Source: Heterobasidion occidentale
Taxonomy: Eukaryota; Basidiomycota; Agaricomycetes; Russulales; Bondarzewiaceae
Direction: 5' to 3'
DNA length: 64,000 bases
Assembly (NCBI GenBank): GCA_039111635.1
Contig: JBCAQO010000010.1
Span: forward strand, 372,001 to 436,000
Part shown: piece by piece, positions 9,471-20,700 of the stretch
Position numbering within the stretch: position 1 is the first letter of the stretch
How the letters are laid out: each line of letters starts with the position of its first letter
The notes under the pieces: model-generated
The model's input: the letters and a program-made list of their open reading frames with translations, nothing else
Database searches by the model: none
What the model was told of the DNA's origin: nothing
Program-made: the position numbers and the translations under genes

Positions 9471-11104
9471 CGTCCTGCATGACGTTAAACTGTGAAAAGA
9501 TAAGAAGGCAGGGGAAGTACCTGACCATTTCGCGTTGCAGCCCTCCGGTCTCAAGACAAGGACAAGCATCTAACACTCTCGTTGTCAAGAGGTATTCTGA
9601 CAAGCGAATCGGGCGTCCCGCTTGGATCCCCAGTTTTACAGGGCCCTTTCCGCATTAGGAGGCCCTTAGGATTCACAACATAACCTTGGTACTGGTACAT
9701 GAATGAATGCATGGAATATTGGTGGAAATCGTGTTGCATGTCCTCCGTTGGGGACGGTGGACCAACCTCGCTGTCAAGGTCTGACAGGTTGTCTTGGACG
9801 TCCCACTTTGGATCTCCGGTTTTACAGGGTCCTTCCACATTAGGGGGCCCTATCTGCGATGCAGGAACTAATGGCTGCACTCCATTAGTAACCCAAAACG
9901 GAGAAATTACATCCGCAACGATGTAAAACTACGAAAGGCTTGGTCCGCAATGACGATAAACTAGTTACCGTCCGGAACGACGCTAAAGCTACCAAGACCC
10001 TCGGAGCGTGGTTGTATTCTGGCAGGCGGTGGAAGTGAGGGCCTCCACCGTTGCAGAACCCTGCCGACTAGGTCGAGGCGCTTCCATATTCCATACGCCC
10101 TACGGTAAAGAAATATGGGTCGACACGGTTCAATTCCGTGCGAGGGGTTTGGGGACATGGAGCGGGTTGTCATCCTTCCGACAAGGCCACGACTACTCCA
10201 CGGCGCTCCCATTCTACCCTTGAAGTCCGAAGCAAGGATTCCGCTTCAAGGGCCAGTCAAGAGGCAACTGGGATCGTGCCTCAGGTTTTGCGGGTCCGCA
10301 ATGACGATAAACTACGGCCGTCCGCAATGACGGTAAACTACGGACGCCCTCCATGGCGTTAAACTGGGATTGCCCTTTCCTTTACAGGGCCATGAGCAGT
10401 GTCCAAACATGAGATATGTTTCGGCATTGCTGCGTCCGCAAAGACGTTAAACTACCACTCCTTTCAGCATAGGAGATGTCGATTGACATCGTTGTTGACG
10501 CCACGATGTTAATCTAGTCCGCAAATGACGATAAACTATTATCCCTTGTTCTAGGACCATATTGGAGCTGAATTACCGCTTCCAGCTGCAATAGTCCGAA
10601 ATGACCTTAAACTACCCTCACCCCGGAGGATTAATCTATCGAGGCTCGGAGGTTCAAGCCAGGCGATAGCGGACGTCCGCAATGACTATAAACTAGTTGC
10701 CGTCCTTCATGACGATAAACTGAGCTGCCCTTCTGTCTACAGGGCCATGTGAGTTGTGTCAAAATAGGCTTAAAGTCTATTCTCGCAACTCTATAAGTTA
10801 ACAGGTTGATATAGTATAAAACGTCACCATCTTACCTCAATGGGAACCCTGTCAAGAAGGAGGAACTGGTCTACGGCCCTATGCGCATCACCGATTCTGT
10901 TCCGGCGCGCAGAAACGCCTGCTGTCTTGTTTACAGGTACTCCTACGTTGGGAGATGCTAGGTCCGCAACAACCTTGGCGTAAACTAGCAGGGCAGTCCG
11001 CACGACTTATGTATGAACTAGCCTCCGTCCGCAACGACTTAAGGATAAACTAGCCGACGTCCGCAAAGACGCAAACTACGGACGTCCGGCACGACGTTAA
11101 ACTA
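9471..11104 (+). repeat. Interspersed 20-nt motif array with hairpins, element A1
   Basis: About 18 copies of a motif close to TCCGCAAYGACGWTAAACTA are scattered through 1.6 kb, for example at 9943, 10294, 10320, 10434, 10594, 10675, 11027, 11059 and 11084. Many of the intervals form hairpins, such as GGGCCCT/AGGGCCC, ACTAATGG/CCATTAGT and AAACAT/ATGTTT. All frames contain stops, partly because the motif itself holds TAA. The array is conserved in A2 (23139-24784). No function is known to me; see findings. Confidence 0.75.
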
Positions 11105-11941
11105 CCAGGACATACCTTACGCTGACCCCACATAATTACCGCCAAGTGGATACCATGGTCTACTCAAGATAGCCATGGGGTTTCAAAGCCTATTCTTCAA
11201 AAGTCCTTACCTCGTGTTCAATACGCGGCGCGCGTACTCTCTCGCTCCCTTGTGAAAAAACAAACTCTGGACGAACACTCAATCTCTAACCAGGACGGCC
11301 ACCGTATGGGCTGACAGAGTTAGTGATCTTCAAAGGGTCCTGCCGGACTCAAAACAAGTCAAGAAAATGTTCATTCTTGATAGGTTGGTGGGCCTAAGCC
11401 TTAGTAAAGCGATCACACCACACACACCTGGTTCCCCCTTGATACCGGAGATCAAGGAGATGAAGGTCTATCCTGGAAACACTGAAGCATGGCCTTCGGT
11501 ATTTTTGAAGAAGAACGGCACACACCCATCCACAGACGCGTTTCTAATTCATCCTATAATCATTCGCACGACACCTTTCTGCATCGTCGCCAGAGAAAAT
11601 ACTGGCTTAACAAACCTACCAGGGAGCCCTGGTCAAGTAGCTGCCTATTGACTCTAGGAGTGTACTCACACAAAACGTACGGTGAAGGAAGAACACCGAG
11701 GGCGACGCAATATTGTGGCTGATGTTGTTAAAGCCTGGATCAAACAGCTCAACGGAGACGGAAAACTCCTAGGCGTTGTAAACGACGTAGGTCGGTCTCC
11801 GCCCCAGAAAACGAAGCGATATTGGGAAGACGCATCCCAATTTATTTTGACGACCAGAAGGCAGTTGCACGTGGAATGACGATGAAGCTCGTTTCTGCTC
11901 AAGCGAGTAGTCCCCTCAGGAGTTTGGGACCTAGGAAGGGG
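11105..11941 (+). other. 3' noncoding region and polypurine tract of element A1
   Basis: No protein-like frame is visible. Hairpins continue, including CCATGG arms around 11150-11178 and CCAGGG/CCCTGG near 11618. The purine run AGGAAGGGG (11933-11941) lies 3 bp before the 3' LTR and is the likely plus-strand primer. Confidence 0.6.
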
Positions 11942-11944
11942 TAA

Positions 11945-12567
11945 TGTTATGACTTGACCGATCGGGACCCTTCGGGGTCGGTCTATCCGATGGATCAAGC
12001 ATCACATGCTAGGCGGCTCCACCACGGAGCGTACATCAAGGTATTCGGCGTGTCCTTAGGAGCCGACAAGACCGATGGTTCTTCAAGACATCGGTAAAGG
12101 CTATATTGGAGGGACACGAGGCTCACAGAGTTCACACAGTAATGAGAGGCGTATTCACATGCCATGGGCTTAGGGCTTACGGGTAAGCACCTCGTCGCAC
12201 CATGATGGATCAGTGCGACTGGAGAAGTACAAGAGTAGGCACCGGCTGAGAGAGACGGCGACCACAGCTCTCCTAGGATGGGAACCTGGAGAAGCACACG
12301 GACTCTTACCCTATACCCTATACAGTATATATAAGGCCCATAGAATAGGCTGAGGATCTTCAGTCTATTCTCCTTCGTTCATTCGTATCTTCGAATACGA
12401 ACCTCTTCGTTCTCCTGTATCTACGCATACAGGATTCTTAGAGCCAATCATTATTCCCTCCTGTATCATCGCCTGATACAGTCGAGACTTCGCCCACCAC
12501 TCAGTCCATTGTGCGACCTAGGGAAGAACCTGTTACTCTTGGGTTACTGAACGAGCAGTTCGTAACA
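11945..12567 (+). repeat. 3' LTR of element A1
   Basis: 623 bp, matching 2064-2684 with about four substitutions and a 2-bp TA expansion at its TATA box (TATATATAAG near 12326). It is followed directly by the target duplication GAAAG. Confidence 0.93.
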
Positions 12568-12572
12568 GAAAG

Positions 12573-13060
12573 TGACATGAGAGAAGTTCAATTCAAAGAA
12601 GCACAGGCACACGGTACCCATTTAAATTGAGGCAGCTTGGTTATGGCCTTGATGATGTTGTGGATGTGATGGCATACATCCTGGAGATTTAATACAGTAC
12701 TGATCTTGGCAGTGACTTCTCGACGAGCGGCGGCACAGGTGGAAGCATTGTCAGAAATTGATGCGGCGATCTTCTCCAGACCAACCCGCTAGATTGTCTG
12801 TGAAGCCCCGCACAAGTGTCAGCTAATTGAATTCAGATCAACTTATCTGCTTACCTTTAAAACCCTTGATAAGATCCATGTGGAGATGTGCCGAGCATCT
12901 GAGCCAATATATGCATCGATGAAATAGGATTCACACGTGTTGGTTGTTGCATGCATGAAATATATTAAATCCCGCCTTGTGTTGGTTCCGTCGAAGCTGA
13001 TGGTGGTACAGTCTTTGACCCCTACTCTAGACACCCAATTTTCTTCAATTTCTGGTGACT
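12573..13060 (-). pseudogene. hAT-family transposase, N-terminal part
   Basis: This is the continuation of the minus-strand transposase across element A1. One exon (about 12857-13034) contains TISFDGTNTRRDLIYF, the start of the RNase H-like fold with its first acidic residue. The next exon contains ISDNASTCAAARREV and HHIHNIIKAI, typical of the central hAT core. Sequence upstream of 13060 is lost before the family B LTR at 13192. The gene therefore lacks its start as well as being split. Confidence 0.72.
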
Positions 13061-13191
13061 GATATGTTGATTTTCACGAGTATATTGTATAAAGACATTC
13101 ATTCACATACATAAGAAGGAAGCAAGAAAAAAAAATAGGCCATATGAACACATTTTCAGGTATATAAACAAAAAACTTTGCGGGAGAGGGC

Positions 13192-14034
13192 TGTTAGGTC
13201 GAAGACCTATCACGTGCACCGATGCACGAAGGAGTCCCTAGGCTAAACCTCCACTGGTTCGTATAGTCGTAGACTCCAATGGATGAAGACAATAGATTGT
13301 CTTTGGGCTCTTTCAAGGAACTCGGGGTCGCTGTTGGCTTTGTTCTCGAAGAGATTGAGAAGGTGATCTTTGAGGTCTTCTCGATGATGAGGAGGAACCG
13401 GATGATCTTCTCCTGTCCAACAGATGACACGAGGGGGTGTCCAACTGAGAACACGGAAGGCAGCTAGCCCGGTGTAGAAGCGGATGAGTAGAGGGAGGGG
13501 AGGGAAGGGAGACGAGTCCAGTGCTTCGTCAGACCGTGTAAAGAGTTTCTCAGATCTGACAGAGATCATGAAGCGTGGGCTAGGAAGGTAGCCAGACGCC
13601 GGGTGTAGTGCAGAGATCGAGTGTATTACAGGTGAACGAGCTGAGCTTCTTAGAAGCTCATCTCGGCTAAATATACAAAGAAGTATCTAGGGCAGGATCG
13701 CGATCTGGTCTGTGCGCTTCTCAGGTACCGAAGTCAACGATCGAGATCCGTAAGCTAAGATGCATCATCGATCTAACTATAGTACTGGGGCACTAATGTC
13801 TGTCCACATCATATGAAATACCGAGGCACATAGCGATCGATCAGGAACCAGGAACTAGGAACCAGGAACCAAAGTCTGTTCACATCAAGAAGTAAGAACT
13901 GTAAGTAACCGTTCATGCAGAGCATGTAAATCAAAGGGAGTCGAGGAAATCTGTCCGAGTCTGCAACAAGTCCGAAGCACTTGACCAGCCCATCCATTCA
14001 CATGTGAAGCACGTGTTAGGACGCGGTCCTAACA
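13192..14034 (-). repeat. Solo LTR, family B
   Basis: 843 bp beginning TGTTAGGTC and ending GGTCCTAACA, clearly homologous to the LTRs of element B1 (26839-27671 and 36379-37211) and in the same orientation, but more diverged. The flanking 5-mers AGGGC and GCGTC do not match. It may therefore not be a simple LTR-LTR recombination product; a flank was probably deleted. Confidence 0.85.
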
Positions 14035-14370
14035 GCGTCCTGCACGACATCGACACATATGCACACACACCACCATCTGAGCCATCCCCTCAGATCTTCC
14101 CTACCAGTCCTGACTCCTCGTCATCACCGTCCTTACCCTCGCTCCCCGTTCCACCCATGCCACGCCCACCGACACCGGCTAGACACTAGTCAAACCAACG
14201 TCCCAGACCATGCATCATTATGCTTCCCCTTCGCCTGACCCACACCTAGTCAATCCCCACTCTATCATTGCACAGCACTACCCAACTTCTGCCTTGGCCT
14301 ACATATCGCACAACCCGATCGACCATTACTCATTGCGCTATATGTGAGGCTGAGGTTAGAAAGGGGGTGG
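14035..14370 (+). mobile_element. 3' internal remnant of a third LTR element (family C)
   Basis: About 336 bp of pyrimidine-rich, proline/serine-coding-like sequence ending in the purine tract GAAAGGGGGTGG (about 14359-14370) directly before an LTR-like TGTTAAGAG. This layout is the 3' end of an LTR retrotransposon whose rest is missing. No domain is recognisable. Confidence 0.55.
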
Positions 14371-15189
14371 TGTTAAGAGCCGGCTCATAACACATGGTAT
14401 ATGATCATCTGATCATATGTCTATGACCAACGGATATGGCCTATACCCGGTGACTGACCCTTTGACTTCACCAACAGACATTGAGTTATCTTATCTTATC
14501 TTCTACCCCTGATCAGTGATCATGTCATCACAGTTACCTGAACGGTTCCTGCCCCTGTTCCTGTTCCTGGTTCCTGTCCCTGCCCCAACGCTTGTTCGTT
14601 GATTGTTTGCTTCTGTTAGATCATTTACCTCGGTACCTTAAGAAGCACAGACCTTCTGTCGATCTTGCCCTAAAGCAGTTTACATATATATAGAACGAGC
14701 CAGATACCTGTATCGCCAGCTCATTCACCTTTGTTACTCCTCCACCTGTTCTTACTCTTGACCTTTGGTACTAGCCACACCTCTGCTACATCATAGTCTT
14801 TGCCAATAGGCCAGACCTTGATTGTCAATAGAATATCTGCTTGAGCATCGGTTTGACTTGCCCTGCGCTTCTCTCTGTCATCATCCTCAACCACTCAGTT
14901 GTCATATCAATACTGGCTGAGTTCTACACAGGACTAGCAGTATTCTATCTCGACTTTAGTGGGCAACATATCTACTGTCATCCAGGCCCGCATCAGGTTG
15001 TACCCTCACACCTGTGGGAAAACCTTTGTGCATTCCTGGAGACGCAATACCATCACGAATCCCTTGTGCATTCCAAATTACGCACACAGTTAGCCACTGG
15101 TGCTTTCATCAGACGCACTTGGATTTGGCACGTCCCTCAGTGACTTAGGAGCCTCCAGGCACATTATGTGCAAAGACCAGGTCTTAACA
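14371..15189 (+). repeat. LTR of family C (3' LTR of a truncated element)
   Basis: 819 bp starting TGTTAAGAG and ending GTCTTAACA, preceded by a purine tract and containing a TATA-like TATATATAG at 14685-14693. No second copy lies in the window, so the boundaries rest on the inverted TGTTAAG/CTTAACA ends only. Confidence 0.6.
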
Positions 15190-15220
15190 CAATGACAAGG
15201 TAGTGCATGGTCTTGATGAC

Positions 15221-15440
15221 TGTTACGAACTGCTCGTTCAGTAACCCAAGAGTAACAGGTTCTTCCCTAGGTCGCACAATGGACTGAGTGATGGGCGAAG
15301 TCTCGACTGTATCAGGCGATGATACAGGAGGGAATAATGATTGGCTCTAAGAGTCCTGTATGCGTAGATACAGGGGAACGAAGAGAATAGACTGAAGATC
15401 CTCAGCCTATTCTATGGGCCTTATATACTGTATGGGGTAT
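15221..15440 (-). repeat. Reversed family A LTR, left fragment
   Basis: Reverse complement of the 3' part of a family A LTR (starts TGTTACGAACTGCTCG). It continues at 26186 on the other side of element A2. The breakpoint lies in ATACC about 8 bp upstream of this LTR's TATATAAG. The flanks of the complete reversed LTR (ATGAC and GTAGG) do not form a target duplication. Confidence 0.88.
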
Positions 15441-16028
15441 TGTTATGACTTGACCGATCGGGACCCTTCGGGGTCGGTCTATCCGATGGATCAAGCATCA
15501 CATGCTAGGCGGCTCCACCACGGAGCGTACATCAAGGTATTCGGCGTGTCCTTAGGAGCCGACAAGACCGATGGTTCTTCAAGACATCGGTAAAGGCTAT
15601 ATTGGAGGGACACGAGGCTCACAGAATTCACACAGTAATGAGAGGCGTATTCACATGCCATGGGCTTAGGGCTTACGGGTAAGCACCTCGTCGCACCATG
15701 ATGGATCAGTGCGACTGGAGAAGTACAAGAGTAGGCACCGGCTGAGAGAGACGGCGACCACAGCTCTCCTAGGATGGAAACCTGGAGAAGCACATGGACT
15801 CTTACCCTATACCCCATACAGTATATAAGGCCCATAGAATAGGCTGAGGATCTTCAGTCTATTCTCTTCGTTCCCCTGTATCTACGCATACAGGATTCTT
15901 AGAGCCAATCATTATTTCCTCCTGTATCAACGCCTGATACAGTCGAGACTTCGCCCACCACTCAGTCCATTGTGCGACCTAGGGAAGAACCTGTTACTCT
16001 TGGGTTACTGAACGAGCAGTTCGTAACA
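15441..16028 (+). repeat. 5' LTR of element A2
   Basis: 588 bp, identical to 25598-26185 except at about three positions. It lacks a module of about 35 bp present in A1 LTRs that contains the TTCGTAT/ATACGAA hairpin, so A1 and A2 belong to two LTR subtypes. Confidence 0.93.
15822..15829 (+). promoter_or_regulatory. TATA box of the A2 5' LTR
   Basis: TATATAAG in the same context as in A1 (CCATACAG immediately upstream). Confidence 0.6.
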
Positions 16029-16499
16029 CTAGAATAGACTCGCTTTTGCCCCTACCTTGCACCACACTCTGCTTGCTGCCACACTCTTTCTCACAACCCT
16101 CATCGGTGGCATAGACCCCCACGAGAGAGAGTTACTTCACACACCCTGGAGCAAGACCTAGGCCTAGGATTTCCACCAGGCACTAGACGAACCCACGACC
16201 AACTTCGACAGAACAATTGTCCTATCCATCAAAGAGAAAACCGCTGGTATTACTCCGACACCAATCGACCAGCACCCCCGAACTTTGATAACTGCTCGTA
16301 CCGAGAAGGACGATACTTCTTCACAAGGGAAGACGAGACAGAAGCTGAGTGGGCTTGGGACGAAATAGCAGAAGACTGGGTAGCGCCACCCCAGTACAGG
16401 AACCCCGAACCGGAAATCCCGGACACATCGGAGGAAGAAGAAGGAACATCCGAGTCCGAATCCTCGGATATTCAAACACCGATCAACACCCGAAATATT
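16029..16499 (+). other. ATG-less open frame upstream of gag, element A2
   Basis: The gag reading frame is open from a TAG just inside the leader (about 16035) to the gag ATG at 16500, with no ATG in it. The last 90 or so codons are acidic and tryptophan/tyrosine-bearing (for example TEAEWAWDEIAEDWV and DTSEEEEGTSESES). Several A1/A2 differences here are synonymous. This suggests an N-terminal Gag extension made by non-AUG initiation or by splicing from an upstream start. Confidence 0.45.
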
Positions 16500-17708
16500 A
16501 TGTCAAATCCTACAGATCCCCCCGTCTCGTCGGGAAGGGGCAAGCTCAAACTCCCTGATAACTTTGAAGGAGACCGAACACAATCACAGAAATTCATCAT
16601 GAATTGCCTCCTCCTTTTCACAACAGAATCAGACCGATACAAGACGGATACAGACAAGGTTTCCCTCGCTCTCTCTTGCATGAGATATGGGACGGCCGGC
16701 GTATGGGCGGAAAGTTTCCTAAAGAAGACAGTAGGGGCGATCCCGCCCAAAACTGTAGGAACTTGGGACGACTTCCTTGCTAAATTTAAACTCCAGTTCA
16801 AGGAAACAAACCTCACGGACAAGGCCAGAAGCGCCCTCATGTCTTTCTCTCAGGGGAAGATGACGGTGGATGAGTATTCAAACCAATTCATCCTTATCGC
16901 CGCCGACGCCGACATCACCGACAAGGAACAGGTTCCTTACTTCCAAAGAGGGCTTGATCCAAAGGTCATGGACAAAATCTATGACAAGGAAACTCCGCCG
17001 AAGGACACGATCCAAGATTGGGTCAACACTGCCTGTGAAATAGATGGACGCCTAAGAGCCCGAAGTGCTCAAAAGGCGATCCTCGCCAACTCCACCTCAT
17101 TCCGAAGTGACTTCCTCAATCGCTTTCACCTCCAACCAGCTCGTCGCTACAACTCTACCACAGCTCCTCGCAGAATGAACAACCAGGTAGTCGACATGGA
17201 TATAGACGCCTCCCGAAAAAGAGATGCCGATCGCCAGAAGCGCACTTATGATGGCAAGCTCACCACTCGTTGTTTTAACTGTGGAAAGCTAGGGCATTGG
17301 GCGTCTGACTGCCGATCTACTCGTAGAGGCGTTCCCCCGTCTCGAGGAAATTCGCGCAAGCCGATGGGCAGAGGAGGTAGACGAACTCGCGCTGCAGACA
17401 TGGAGGATGAAGACGAGCAAGAATCCCCGGTGGGAAACGATGCGCGACTACATTGAGGACTGGAGGAGGGGAGTTCTCATGGCCACCACCGTCGGGTACC
17501 ACAACCTGGTAATTCGATGGAACGTGAGGACCCTTCCGCGAGAAGGGGAGGATCACGCCCGAGCGATGGAGAGCGCTACGTACCGCCTAACGGACGACGA
17601 AGAAACGGACCCATCAGTGATACTAATGGCGTCCGAGCGCTCTTCCAAGAAGTAGGGGAGGCTGAGGCAAAGAAGATGTTGGTGGATCTGGCAGAGGATT
17701 TTTCCTGA
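16500..17708 (+). pseudogene. gag: Gag of element A2, one internal TGA
   Basis: From ATG 16500 the frame encodes a Gag closely matching A1, with the zinc knuckle CFNCGKLGHWASDC. It is interrupted by TGA at 17454-17456 (318 codons) and continues in the same frame to TGA 17706-17708, ending LVDLAEDFS. The tail shows a basic/Arg-rich linker and a helical end, as other Gag proteins do. The pol frame overlaps this end in a different register, beginning upstream of 17702. The overlap GATTTTTCCTGA is a plausible slip site for a -1 shift. Without the internal TGA, gag would be about 402 codons. Confidence 0.75.
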
Positions 17709-17710
17709 CC

Positions 17711-20700
17711 TCTCCTTCACCAGCCAAAGAGAGAGGGTCGAGGAAACTCGAGTATGATTCCCCGTCATATATTCGAATCGGAGCAATGAACAGTCACATT
17801 ATTACCCCCATTCGACTTGACGTGCGATTAACAACTCGAGGAAGAAGCACTGGAGCCAGAGCTGCCATCGACTCAGCATGCGAAGGGATTTTGGTAAACG
17901 AAGAGTGGGTACAGAAGCACAACCTCCCCACCTATCCTTTAAACCGCCTCATCCGCGTTCGCAACGTCGATGACACCATCAACAAGGCAGGCCTCATTCG
18001 ACGAGGCCTGGACGCGAATCTCACCGTCAAAGACAGACGGGGGAGAACTCACACCGAACGCGTCCAGATGTTTATCACCAATCTAGGGAAAGACGACATG
18101 CTCCTAGGAACGGATTGGTTGAAATACCACGACCCCTCCATCGGGTGGAGGCGCCGTGAAGTACACTTTGATCGGTGCCCCAGAGATTGCCAACAACCAT
18201 ATGGGTTTACCAAGGCAAGGGAAGAGCCTACCAGAAAGGCATGGCTAGCAAAACTACGCGGCGACAAGATTCCCCAGCGGACGAAACCGCATCTTGTCTC
18301 AGAACCGGTAGGACCTTCATGGACTTGGACTAAAGAACAATGGAGCCAAGTACCCGCGAAGGAGTGGAAAACTCGGTTCATGGAGTTACTTGAGCACAAA
18401 TCCCGACAGCATAAGGCTCGGAAGTGGCTCGAAGAGCAAGTAACCGAAAGGAAGGAACACCGGCAAGCTCAACAAGAGACAACCCAGGGCGAAGCTTCAG
18501 AAAAAGTCGCTAAAGAAGCGCAAACACCGTTTAACTCCTCCGCAATGGATAGCGCAGGAGAACCCGTCATTAGGAAGGTAGCTCCAGAACCCTCGGGGTT
18601 CGCAAGCTTTGACGAAGACCTAGAGGAAGAAATCGATACCACCAACTTGAAAGGTCGAGTGCCGACAGAATATCATTCTTACCTCGACATCTTCAGCGAA
18701 CGACGATCGCAGAGGCTTCCCCAACATACAATATGGGACCATGCGATAAACCTCAAACCATCTTTTGTACCCCAGGCCCCGCGGATATTTCCTCTGAGCC
18801 CTGAAAAACATGATGAGTTAGGGAAGTTTGTCAAGGAGCACCTTTCCAGAGGAACAATACGTCGGTCAACAGCGCATAGCGCGGCCTCTTTCTTTTTTGT
18901 AAGCAAGAAAGATGGGAAACTCCGTCCGGTACAAGACTATCGTCATCTTAACGAACACACCATCCGAGACGTCACCCCCCTGCCATTAATCCAAGAACTA
19001 TTGGATATTATTAAAGGCGCAACGGTGTTCTCGAAGCTTGATGTTCGATGGGGATATAACAACGTGCGCATCAAGAAAGGAGACGAATCCAAGGCGGCCT
19101 TCGTCACACCCTTGGGGCTCTTTGAACCCACAGTGATGTTCTTTGGGCTCTGCAATTCCCCAGGGACCTTCCAAGCCATGATGAACATGATTTTCCAGGA
19201 ACTCATCTTGGCTCGGAAAATAGTGATATATATGGACGACATCCTCATCTTCACGAAGACCACAGCAGAACACATTGTGATTCTCAAATGAGTCCTCCAA
19301 ATCCTGCGCGACAACGATCTCTACCTCAAACCAGAGAAATGCGAATTCCACAAGGAGAAGCTAAATTACCTTGGGTACACGATTTCAAAAGACCACGTCG
19401 CTATGGAAGACTCGAAAATTGAAGCTATCCAAGAATGGCCCATCCCACGCACAGTTCGCGACATCCGCTCTTTCTTAGGCCTAGGGAACTTCTATCGACG
19501 ATTCATTGATAAATTCTCCTTGATCGCTCGACCGTTGCATAACCTCACGAAGAAAGATATGAGATGGGACTGGACCACGGAGTGCCAACAGGCGTTTGAT
19601 CGACTGAAGAGAGCCTTTGTCAGTCAACCCGTCCTGCTGTACCCTGACCCGATGCGCCCCTATCGGCTCATTACCGACGCTTCCCTCGTGGCATACGGTG
19701 CAGTCCTCTTACAGGAAGGACCTGATAACGACTGGCACCCCATGGCATACCTCTCCGGATCGTTCTCACCGGCCGAACGGAATTACGACGTACATGATCG
19801 CGAACTCCTTGCTATTATCAAGGCGATGGAGCACTGGAAACACTACCTCGAAGGCACTCGACACCCTTTTGAAGTCTGGACGGACCATAAGAACCTGGAA
19901 CACTTCCAGACGGCGCGCGACCTGTCAAGGCGACAAGCGCGCTGGAGCCTGTTTTTGTCCCGATTTGACTTCCAGCTCAGTTATAAGGCTGGAACTACGA
20001 ATCATGCCGATGCTCTGTCCAGGCGTCCAGACCTTAGTGAGGGGGTGGAATCTGACAACAAAGCACAGACTCTGCTTCCGTCCAGACTTTTCACCGAATC
20101 CAGCGAAACTCTGGTAGAGCCAAGCGAAGGCATACACGTCAAGACAACGGAACTCGTATCCTCGGACATCCTCGCCCTCATCCGACACTCGCGCTCGGAA
20201 CACGATTTGCTAGTCGACGTCGCCCTCAAGAAACTGCTGGAAAAAGGTCCAAACGCAATGAAGGGCGACCTAGGAAAATGGACACATGAAGAGGGCATCA
20301 CAAGACGCGACGGTTACATATGCGTCCCAAAGGACGACCTCCTTCGACGAATGATTGTCAAAACGCACCATGACACTATGGCTACAGGACACCCGGGCCG
20401 AGCAAAGACCTTAGAATTGGTCCAACGCCATTACTGGTGGTCAAGCATGACCAAATTTGTACACGCATATGTGGATGGATGTGCAGTCTGCCAATCTACC
20501 AAGAACCTTCCCGTAGGACCCATCCACCGATCCAACCGCTGAAACCACAAACGCCCTTGGCGCTTTATCTCCACCGACTTCGTGACAGACCTCCTGGAAA
20601 GCAGAGGCTACGACTCGATCAACGTGGTGGTCGATCAAGGTCTGTCAAAAGGAATAGTCATAACCCCGTGCAAGAAGACAATCACGGCCGAAGAAACCAC

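Larger units (their letters stand above)
2064..12567 (+). mobile_element. Chromovirus (Ty3/gypsy) LTR retrotransposon A1
   Basis: A complete 10.5-kb LTR retrotransposon. The two LTRs begin TGTTATGAC and end GTAACA, and are flanked by the 5-bp direct repeat GAAAG (2059-2063 and 12568-12572). The order is LTR, gag, protease, RT, RNase H, integrase, chromodomain, a third ORF, a structured noncoding region, purine tract, LTR. The LTRs differ at only a few positions, so the insertion is recent. Relative to copy A2 it has lost about 345 bp at the end of gag and about 41 bp in ORF3, and it carries a TGA in the protease region. It is inserted in a hAT transposase gene on the opposite strand. Confidence 0.93.

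Noticed and set aside
10120..10150. A tRNA gene in the array
   Set aside because: Only the T-arm-like hairpin is present; no acceptor, D or anticodon arms can be drawn around it.
9471..11104. Repeated motif with variable intervals resembling a CRISPR array
   Set aside because: The intervals vary widely in length, the motif is degenerate, no cas genes are present, and it lies inside a retrotransposon of a fungal genome.
13192..15189. A single retrotransposon bounded by 13192-14034 and 14371-15189
   Set aside because: The two LTR-like sequences are unrelated in sequence, and only the second is preceded by a purine tract.
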